Assembly (NCBI GenBank): GCA_964245825.1
Contig: CAXTNT010000007.1
Coordinates: 114,583 to 178,582, forward strand
Reading direction: 5' to 3'
Origin: CAJCIY01 sp964245825
Lineage (GTDB): Bacteria; Actinomycetota; Actinomycetes; Mycobacteriales; CAJCIY01
Length of the DNA stretch: 64,000 bases
In this document: positions 57,663 through 64,000 of the stretch, in pieces
Numbering within the stretch: the first letter of the stretch is position 1
Layout: every line of letters starts with the position of its first letter
The notes under the pieces: model-generated
The model's input: only the letters and a program-made list of their open reading frames with translations
Told to the model about the DNA's origin: nothing
Databases searched by the model: none
Translations under genes and position numbers: made by a program

Positions 57663-58262
57663 TCACACCCCCGCCGCTGCGCGGGCGCGCAGCAGGGCCG
57701 CCGGTGCAACGTCCTCGATCGGCAGACCGCGGCGCGCGGCCACCTCCTCGGGGCGGACGAGGCCGCGCAGGGCCGCCACCGTCGCGTGCACGATGTTGAT
57801 CGGGTTGGACGAGCCGAGCGACTTCGACAGCACGTCGTGCACGCCGGCGCACTCCAGGACGGCGCGCACCGGACCGCCGGCGATCACGCCCGTACCCGGG
57901 CTGGCCGGGCGCAGCAGAACCACGCCGGCCGCCTTCTCGCCGGTGATCGGGTGCGGGATCGTGCCGGCGATGCGGGGGACCTTGAAGAAGTGCTTCTTGG
58001 CCTCCTCGACGCCCTTGGCGATCGCGGCGGGCACCTCCTTGGCCTTGCCGTAACCGACGCCGACGGTGCCGTCGCCATCGCCGACGACGACCAGCGCGGT
58101 GAAGCTGAAGCGGCGACCGCCCTTGACGACCTTGGCCACTCGGTTGATCGCGACGACCCGCTCGAGGTACGCGGACTTCTCCGGCGCCTGACCGCTCCGG
58201 CCACCGCCCTGACCGCGACGGTCGCCGGACCCGCCGGCTCCGCGACGCTGGGGACCTGGCAT
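57663..58262 (-). CDS. rpsE: 30S ribosomal protein S5
   Basis: Ribosomal protein uS5, 199 residues, involved in decoding fidelity: basic Gly-rich N-terminus, ERVVAINRVAKVVKGGRRFS, GKAKEVPAAIAKGVEEAKK and GVHDVLSKSLGSSNPINIV. ATG 58262, 43 nt after rplR. Confidence 0.98.
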   Translation of the reverse strand: MPGPQRRGAGGSGDRRGQGGGRSGQAPEKSAYLERVVAINRVAKVVKGGRRFSFTALVVVGDGDGTVGVGYGKAKEVPAAIAKGVEEAKKHFFKVPRIAGTIPHPITGEKAAGVVLLRPASPGTGVIAGGPVRAVLECAGVHDVLSKSLGSSNPINIVHATVAALRGLVRPEEVAARRGLPIEDVAPAALLRARAAAGV

Positions 58263-58305
58263 CAGACGTTCCTTCCGGTGGTGATCACGTGCGTACGGGT
58301 GCCCA

Positions 58306-58686
58306 TCAGAACTCCAGACCGCCGGCGCGGGCCGCGTCGGCGAGGGCCGCGACGCGGCCGGTGTAGGCGTTGCCACCGCGGTCGAAGACGACCTTCTCGA
58401 TGCCGGCGGCCTTGGCGCGCTCCGCCACGAGGGTGCCGACCAAGCCGGCCTTGGCCTTCTTGTCGCCGAGGTCGTCCTTGCCGCGGATCGACTCGTCGAG
58501 GGTCGAGGCCGACACCAGCGTACGGCCCGCGGTGTCGTCGACGACCTGCACGTGGATGTGCCGGGTCGAACGGTGCACCACCAGGCGCGGCCGGGTGGCC
58601 GTACCGCTGACGCGCTTGCGGAGACGAAAGTGTCGGCGTGCCTTGCCGGCACGGCGCTTTCCGGCGACTGACTTGGTGGACTGCAT
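58306..58686 (-). CDS. rplR: 50S ribosomal protein L18
   Basis: Ribosomal protein uL18, 126 residues, binds 5S rRNA: RHFRLRKRVSGTATRPRLVV, RSTRHIHVQVVDD, VVFDRGGNAYTGRVAALADA. ATG 58686 overlaps the rplF stop as TGATG; a GTG one codon earlier is also possible. Confidence 0.98.
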   Translation of the reverse strand: MQSTKSVAGKRRAGKARRHFRLRKRVSGTATRPRLVVHRSTRHIHVQVVDDTAGRTLVSASTLDESIRGKDDLGDKKAKAGLVGTLVAERAKAAGIEKVVFDRGGNAYTGRVAALADAARAGGLEF

Positions 58687-59222
58687 CACTTACCCGTCTT
58701 CCCGACCTTGCGCCGCACGATCTCGCCGGCGTACCGGACGCCCTTGCCCTTGTACGGGTCGGGCTTGCGCAGCTTGCGGATTTTGGCGGCGACTTCGCCG
58801 ACCTGCTGCTTGTCGATGCCGGACACGGTGAACCGGGTCGGGCTCTCGACGGCGAACGTGATCCCCTCGGGCGCCGCCACCGGCACCGGGTGGCTGTAGC
58901 CGAGAGCGAACTCGAGGTCCCGGCCGCGGGCCTGGACGCGGTAGCCGACGCCGACGATCTCGAGGGTCTTGGCGTAGCCGTCGGTGACACCGGTGACCAT
59001 GTTGGCCACGAGCGAGCGGGTCAGGCCGTGCAGTGCACGGTTGCGGCGCTCGTCGTCGGGCCGCGCGACGGTGACGACGCCCCCGTCCTGGAGGACGGTG
59101 ATCGGCTCCGCGACGGTGTGGTGCAGGGTGCCCTTCGGACCGGTCACGGTGACGGCGGCGCCGTCGATGGTGACGTCGACACCGCTCGGCACGGTGATGG
59201 GGAGGCGGCCGATGCGAGACAT
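58686..59222 (-). CDS. rplF: 50S ribosomal protein L6
   Basis: Ribosomal protein uL6, 178 residues, near the factor-binding site: SRIGRLPITVPSGVDV, VTVTGPKGTLHHTVAEP, and the C-terminal PDPYKGKGVRYAGEIVRRK block. Follows rpsH by 9 nt. Confidence 0.98.
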   Translation of the reverse strand: MSRIGRLPITVPSGVDVTIDGAAVTVTGPKGTLHHTVAEPITVLQDGGVVTVARPDDERRNRALHGLTRSLVANMVTGVTDGYAKTLEIVGVGYRVQARGRDLEFALGYSHPVPVAAPEGITFAVESPTRFTVSGIDKQQVGEVAAKIRKLRKPDPYKGKGVRYAGEIVRRKVGKTGK

Positions 59223-59231
59223 GCCTGCCTC

Positions 59232-59630
59232 CTAGTAGACGTAGGCGAGGACTTCCCCACCTACGCCCTTCTTGGCGGCCTGCCGGTCGGTGAGCAGGCC
59301 GGTGGACGTGGAGATGATCGCGACGCCGAGCCCGCCCAGCACCTTGGGCAGGTTGTCGGACTTGGCGTACACCCGCAGCCCCGGCTTGGAGATGCGCTTG
59401 ACGCCGGCGATCGTGCGCTCGCGGTTGGGACCGTACTTGAGCTCGACCACGAGCTCGATGCCCTTCTCGCCCTGCTGGGTCTTCCAGCCGGCGATGTAGC
59501 CCTCCCGCTGGAGGATCTCCGCGATGTGCGTCTTGATCTTCGACGACGGCATGGTGATGGAGTCGTGGTACGCGTGGTTCGCGTTCCGCAACCGCGTCAG
59601 CATGTCCGCGATCGGGTCGGTCATGGTCAT
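59232..59630 (-). CDS. rpsH: 30S ribosomal protein S8
   Basis: Ribosomal protein uS8, 132 residues: TMTDPIADMLTRLRNANHAY, GIELVVELKYGPN, VYAKSDNLPKVLGGLGVAI. ATG 59630 gives the MTMTDP start usual in Actinobacteria; ATG 59624 two codons later is the alternative. Confidence 0.97.
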   Translation of the reverse strand: MTMTDPIADMLTRLRNANHAYHDSITMPSSKIKTHIAEILQREGYIAGWKTQQGEKGIELVVELKYGPNRERTIAGVKRISKPGLRVYAKSDNLPKVLGGLGVAIISTSTGLLTDRQAAKKGVGGEVLAYVY

Positions 59631-59700
59631 GGGTTTGGCCGGAGCCTTTCTCGCCGCGGTTCCCGGTGTCGGGCCTACGGCGAAGAGCGTGGAGCAGGGA

Positions 59701-59886
59701 CTACCAGGAGGACTTCGTGATGCCGGGCAGCTCGCCGGCGTGGGCCATCTCGCGGAAGCAGATCCGGCACAGGCCGAAGGTGCGGTAGACGGCGCGGGCA
59801 CGCCCACACCGCTGGCAGCGGGTGTAGCCGCGCACCTTGAACTTGGGCTTCGCGGCGGCCTTGTTGCGCAGGGCGGTCTTGGCCAT
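59701..59886 (-). CDS. rpsZ: 30S ribosomal protein S14, zinc form (type Z)
   Basis: Ribosomal protein uS14, 61 residues, the short zinc-binding version: TRCQRCGRARAVYRTFGLCR with CICF-type second pair (CRICFRE), four Cys in all, and GELPGITKSSW at the end. ATG 59886 is 3 nt after rplE. Confidence 0.97.
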   Translation of the reverse strand: MAKTALRNKAAAKPKFKVRGYTRCQRCGRARAVYRTFGLCRICFREMAHAGELPGITKSSW

Positions 59887-59889
59887 GGC

Positions 59890-60462
59890 TCAACGCTCCT
59901 TGAACGGGAAGCCGAGCTGCCGCAGCAGCGCCCGGCTCTCGTCGTCGGTCGATGCGGTGGTCACCACGGTGATGTCCATGCCGCGGGTGCGGTCGATCGC
60001 GTCGGGGTCGATCTCGTGGAAGACCGACTGCTCGGTGAGCCCGAACGTGTAGTTGCCGTGGCCGTCGAACTGCTTGGGCGACAGGCCGCGGAAGTCGCGG
60101 ATGCGGGGCAGCGAGACCGACACCAGCCGGTCGAGGAACTCCCACATCCGGTCGCCGCGCAGGGTCACCTTGGCGCCGATCGGCTGGCCCTCGCGCAGCT
60201 TGAACTGCGCGATGGACACGGTCGCCCGCCGCAGCTGCGGCTTCTGGCCGGTGATGAGGGTGAGGTCGCGCAGCGCGCCGTCGATCAGCTTGGCGTCCCG
60301 GGCTGCCTCGCCCACGCCCATGTTGACGACGACCTTGCTCACGCTGGGCACCTGCATCGGGTTTCCGTACCCGAACTGCTCGGTGAGGACGGGCCGGATC
60401 TCGCTGCGGTAGCGCGCCTTGAGGCGCGGGATTTCCCGTTGGGTCAGGGTTGCGGTGGTCAT
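59890..60462 (-). CDS. rplE: 50S ribosomal protein L5
   Basis: Ribosomal protein uL5, 190 residues, 5S rRNA binder: PRLKARYRSEIRPVLTEQFG, VPSVSKVVVNMGVGEAARDA, LPRIRDFRGLSPKQFDGHGN. 1 nt after rplX. Confidence 0.98.
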   Translation of the reverse strand: MTTATLTQREIPRLKARYRSEIRPVLTEQFGYGNPMQVPSVSKVVVNMGVGEAARDAKLIDGALRDLTLITGQKPQLRRATVSIAQFKLREGQPIGAKVTLRGDRMWEFLDRLVSVSLPRIRDFRGLSPKQFDGHGNYTFGLTEQSVFHEIDPDAIDRTRGMDITVVTTASTDDESRALLRQLGFPFKER

Positions 60463-60463
60463 G

Positions 60464-60781
60464 TCAGACGTCCTTGTCGCACTTCTTGCAGACCCGCACG
60501 GAGCGGCCGGCGTCGTTCCGGCGGTGGCCTGTCCGGGTGACCTTGCCGCACTCGGGGCAGACGAGCTGCACGTTGCTCACGTGCACGGGGGCCTCCTGGG
60601 TGAGGATGCCGCCGGTCTGGCCGCCGCGGGCGGTGGTGGTCACCCGGGTGTGCCGCTTGATCCGGTTGACGCCCTCGACGAGGACCTTGTCCCGGTCCGG
60701 GTACGAGGTGATGATCTTGCCCTTGAGGCCACGGTCCTTGCCGGTGATGACCTGGACGGTGTCGCCCTTCTTGACATGCAT
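60464..60781 (-). CDS. rplX: 50S ribosomal protein L24
   Basis: Ribosomal protein uL24, 105 residues: KKGDTVQVITGKDRGLKGKI (KOW motif) and a Cys-containing C-terminus VCPECGKVTRTGHR and VCKKCDKDV that probably binds zinc. 3 nt after rplN. Confidence 0.97.
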   Translation of the reverse strand: MHVKKGDTVQVITGKDRGLKGKIITSYPDRDKVLVEGVNRIKRHTRVTTTARGGQTGGILTQEAPVHVSNVQLVCPECGKVTRTGHRRNDAGRSVRVCKKCDKDV

Positions 60782-60784
60782 GCT

Positions 60785-61153
60785 CTACAGCACCTCCGGC
60801 GCGAGCGAGATGATCTTCATGAACCGCTTCTCGCGCAGCTCGCGGCCGACGGGGCCGAAGATGCGGGTGCCGCGGGGTTCGCCGCCGTCGCGGATCAGCA
60901 CGGCCGCGTTCTCGTCGAAGCGGATGTACGAGCCGTCGGGACGGCGCTTCTCCTTGGACACGCGGACCACGACCGCCTTGACCACGTCACCGCGCTTGAC
61001 GCCGGCGCCGGGGATGGCGTCCTTGACGGTGCACACGATGACGTCGCCGATGGAGGCATAGCGCCGCCCGGAGCCGCCGAGCACCCGGATGCACAGCAGC
61101 TCCTTGGCGCCGGTGTTGTCGGCGGCGCGGAGCCGCGACTCCTGCTGGATCAC
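60785..61153 (-). CDS. rplN: 50S ribosomal protein L14
   Basis: Ribosomal protein uL14, 122 residues: MIQQESRLRAADNTGAKELL, RYASIGDVIVCTVKDAIPG, GTRIFGPVGRELREKRFMK. GTG 61153 overlaps the rpsQ stop by GTGA. Confidence 0.98.
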   Translation of the reverse strand: MIQQESRLRAADNTGAKELLCIRVLGGSGRRYASIGDVIVCTVKDAIPGAGVKRGDVVKAVVVRVSKEKRRPDGSYIRFDENAAVLIRDGGEPRGTRIFGPVGRELREKRFMKIISLAPEVL

Positions 61154-61449
61154 TGTGCCTTCTCCAGGATGCGTACGACGCGCCAGTGCTTGGTCGCCGA
61201 CAACGGACGGGTCTCCATCAGCAGCACCCGGTCGCCCACGCCGCAGGTGTTCTCCTCGTCGTGCGCCTTGAGGCGGTTGGTGCGGCGCATCGTCTTGGCG
61301 TACCGCGGGTGCCGCACCCGGCTCTCGACCGCCACGACGACGGTCTTGTCCATCGTGTCGCTGACCACGAGGCCCTCCCGGACCTTGCGGAAGCGACGCT
61401 CGTCGTCGGTCGTCGAATCGGTCGCCGCGCTGGTGGTTGTCTCGCTCAT
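61150..61449 (-). CDS. rpsQ: 30S ribosomal protein S17
   Basis: Ribosomal protein uS17, 99 residues, with an acidic-Ser/Thr N-terminal extension of about 20 residues before RKVREGLVVSDTMDKTVVVA; then RHPRYAKTMRRTNRLKAHDE and GDRVLLMETRPLSATKHWR. ATGA overlap with rpmC. Confidence 0.97.
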   Translation of the reverse strand: MSETTTSAATDSTTDDERRFRKVREGLVVSDTMDKTVVVAVESRVRHPRYAKTMRRTNRLKAHDEENTCGVGDRVLLMETRPLSATKHWRVVRILEKAQ

Positions 61450-61691
61450 GCGCTCTCTCCGGTCGTGTCGCTCGCCGCGGCGTAGGTGATGCCGAGCTCG
61501 CGCTCGCGCATCACGGTGTAGACCCGCGCGATGTCACGTCGCACGGTCTGGACCCGACGGTTGTTGTCGAGCTGGCCGGTGGCGAGCTGGAACTTGAGGT
61601 TGAACAGCTCCTCCTTGGCCTCGCGCAGCCGGGAGAGCAGCTCCTCGTCCGAGAGCTCGCGCATGTCGGCACCCTGGGTGACGTTGGCCAT
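61446..61691 (-). CDS. rpmC: 50S ribosomal protein L29
   Basis: Ribosomal protein uL29, 81 residues: MRELSDEELLSRLREAKEEL, NLKFQLATGQLDNNRRVQTV. Lies at the exit tunnel near SRP and trigger factor. ATG 61691 overlaps the rplP stop as TGATG. Confidence 0.97.
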   Translation of the reverse strand: MANVTQGADMRELSDEELLSRLREAKEELFNLKFQLATGQLDNNRRVQTVRRDIARVYTVMRERELGITYAAASDTTGESA

Positions 61692-62104
61692 CACTCACCC
61701 TCCCGTCGGACGAACTTGCACTTCATCGGCAGCTTGTGCATCGCGAGGCGCAGCGCCTCGCGCGCGATCGGCTCGGGGACGCCACCTAGCTCGAACATGA
61801 CGCGGCCGGGCTTGACGTTCGCGACCCACCACTCGGGGCTGCCCTTGCCCGAGCCCATGCGGGTCTCGGCGGGCTTCTTGGTGATGGGCCGGTCCGGATA
61901 GATGTTGATCCAGACCTTGCCGCCGCGCTTGATGTGCCGCGTCATCGCGATCCGGGCCGACTCGATCTGCCGGTTGGTCACGTACGCCGGCTCGAGCGCC
62001 TGGATGCCGAACTCGCCGAAGGACACCGCGGTGCCGCCCTTGGCGGCGCCGGTGCGGCTCGGGTGGTGCTGCTTGCGGTGCTTGACCCTACGGGGGATGA
62101 GCAT
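61691..62104 (-). CDS. rplP: 50S ribosomal protein L16
   Basis: Ribosomal protein uL16, 137 residues: MLIPRRVKHRKQHHPSRTGA, GKVWINIYPDRPITKKPAET, MGSGKGSPEWWVANVKPGRV. 2 nt after rpsC. Confidence 0.98.
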   Translation of the reverse strand: MLIPRRVKHRKQHHPSRTGAAKGGTAVSFGEFGIQALEPAYVTNRQIESARIAMTRHIKRGGKVWINIYPDRPITKKPAETRMGSGKGSPEWWVANVKPGRVMFELGGVPEPIAREALRLAMHKLPMKCKFVRREGE

Positions 62105-62106
62105 GG

Positions 62107-63086
<980 letters not shown>

Positions 63087-63087
<1 letters not shown>

Positions 63088-63479
63088 TAGCGGGTCCCTC
63101 CCTTTCGGTTCGGCCGGCTCTCGACGACGACCGTGATGTGGCTGGTGCGCTTGCGGATGCGGTACGCACGACCCTGCGCCCGCGGGCGGAACCGCTTGGC
63201 GGTCGGGCCCTCGTCCACGAAGGCCTCGGTGATCACCAGGCCCTCGCGCGGGAGCCGCTCGTTGTGGGTGGCGTTGGCGGCGGCTGAGGCGACGACCTTG
63301 TAGACGTCGTTCGAGGCGTCCTGCGGGGCGAACCGCAGCACCGTCAGGGCCTCCTCCAGCGGCAGGCCGCGGATCAGGTCGACGACGCGGCGCGCCTTCA
63401 TCGGGGCCACGTGCGCGTAGCGGACGCTCGCCCGAGCGGTCATGGGCGCGTCCAGGGCAGACAGCTCGAGGTCAGCCAC
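63087..63479 (-). CDS. rplV: 50S ribosomal protein L22
   Basis: Ribosomal protein uL22, 130 residues: ARASVRYAHVAPMKARRVVD, SAAANATHNERLPREGLVI, RPRAQGRAYRIRKRTSHITV, including the tunnel hairpin. GTG 63479 starts 8 nt inside rpsS. Confidence 0.98.
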
Positions 63480-63753
63480 GGCGGGCCCTCCGGTCGTCCT
63501 TGATGTGGCCCCGGAAGGTTCGGGTCGGGGCGAACTCGCCCAGCTTGTGCCCGACCATGCCCTCGGTGACGAAGACCGGCACGTGCTTGCGGCCGTCGTG
63601 CACCGCCAGCGTGTGACCGAGCATGTCCGGGATGATCGTGGAGCGACGGCTCCAGGTCTTGATGACCTGCTTGCTGCCCTTCTCGTTCTGGGCGTCCACC
63701 TTCTTGAGCAGGTGGTCGTCCACGAAGGGACCCTTCTTCAGACTGCGTGGCAT
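63472..63753 (-). CDS. rpsS: 30S ribosomal protein S19
   Basis: Ribosomal protein uS19, 93 residues: PRSLKKGPFVDDHLLKKVDA, TWSRRSTIIPDMLGHTLAVH, HKLGEFAPTRTFRGHIKDDR. 8 nt after rplB. Confidence 0.98.
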   Translation of the reverse strand: MPRSLKKGPFVDDHLLKKVDAQNEKGSKQVIKTWSRRSTIIPDMLGHTLAVHDGRKHVPVFVTEGMVGHKLGEFAPTRTFRGHIKDDRRARRG

Positions 63754-63761
63754 CTCAGACC

Positions 63762-64000
63762 TCAGCGCTTCTTGCCGGTACGGCGGCGGCGGACGATCAG
63801 GGCATCGGACGGCTTGCGGCGGCGGGTGCGACCCTCGGGCTTGCCCTTCGGGTTGACGGGGTGCCGCCCACCGGAGGTCTTGCCCTCACCACCGCCATGC
63901 GGGTGGTCGACCGGGTTCATGGCCACCCCGCGGACGGTCGGGCGCTTGCCCTTCCACCGCATCCGGCCGGCCTTGCCCCAGTTGATGTTGGACTGCTCGG
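63762..64000 (-). CDS. rplB: 50S ribosomal protein L2 (C-terminal part)
   Basis: Ribosomal protein uL2, the last 79 residues; the rest lies beyond the right edge. Visible: NINWGKAGRMRWKGKRPTVR, GVAMNPVDHPHGGGEGKTSG (the conserved peptidyl-transferase His region) and the basic end RKPSDALIVRRRRTGKKR. Confidence 0.97.
   Translation of the reverse strand, partial: EQSNINWGKAGRMRWKGKRPTVRGVAMNPVDHPHGGGEGKTSGGRHPVNPKGKPEGRTRRRKPSDALIVRRRRTGKKR

Overview
The window is a very GC-rich stretch of an actinobacterial chromosome. The evidence is the gene content: a BldM orphan response regulator beside guaB, a conservon-type (Cvn) signalling operon, a GroEL1 with a histidine-rich tail next to groES behind a CIRCE element, a DUF6350/PerM-like protein before purN-purH, a short GTG-rich start-codon repertoire and many leaderless starts. 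The gene order broadly follows the core arrangement seen in Streptomyces and mycobacteria. No rRNA or tRNA gene, CRISPR array, intact insertion sequence or prophage was seen. I cannot name the genus.

Left part (1-9.9 kb). Reading leftwards: sucC-sucD, a small membrane protein, a cell-wall amidase lipoprotein, a PerM-like membrane protein, purN and purH. A stand-alone B12-binding domain and a divergent AccD/AccA-type carboxyltransferase sit beside sucCD and point to methylmalonyl/succinyl-CoA metabolism. The PcrA helicase follows.

Accessory-looking block (10-20.6 kb). A Cvn operon (kinase-like CvnA, roadblock CvnB, GTPase CvnD) lacks the DUF742 protein CvnC. It is divergent from a two-gene heterodimeric ABC exporter in which one nucleotide site is degenerate. 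Next come a TetR repressor, two direct-repeat operators and a DrrAB-type exporter, a GNAT enzyme, a six-copy palindromic repeat array at 19.87-20.16 kb, and a thioesterase.

Nucleotide, stress and tRNA block (20.6-37.3 kb). This holds guaA, a peroxidase, guaB3, guaB, DUF5319, bldM, groEL, groES and two small hypotheticals, one with a recent 116-bp tandem duplication. A leftward operon follows: alr, hydrolase, uracil-DNA glycosylase, GNAT-TsaE fusion, bioY, tsaB, rimI, tsaD. It makes D-alanine and threonylcarbamoyl-A37 tRNA.

Cell wall and ribosome block (37.3-64 kb). A three-gene ABC-2 exporter, nnr, glmS, glmM, rpsI and rplM are read leftwards. A divergent bfd-bfr iron-storage pair lies behind a probable DtxR/IdeR box. 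Then come an ABC-F ATPase, truA, rplQ, rpoA, rpsD, rpsK, rpsM, rpmJ and infA. A gene-poor insert of about 0.96 kb (53.04-54.0 kb) carries a transposase scrap and small ORFs. Beyond it are map, adk, secY and the spc/S10 genes up to a partial rplB at the right edge. Most neighbours overlap by ATGA, GTGA or TGATG, so translation is tightly coupled.
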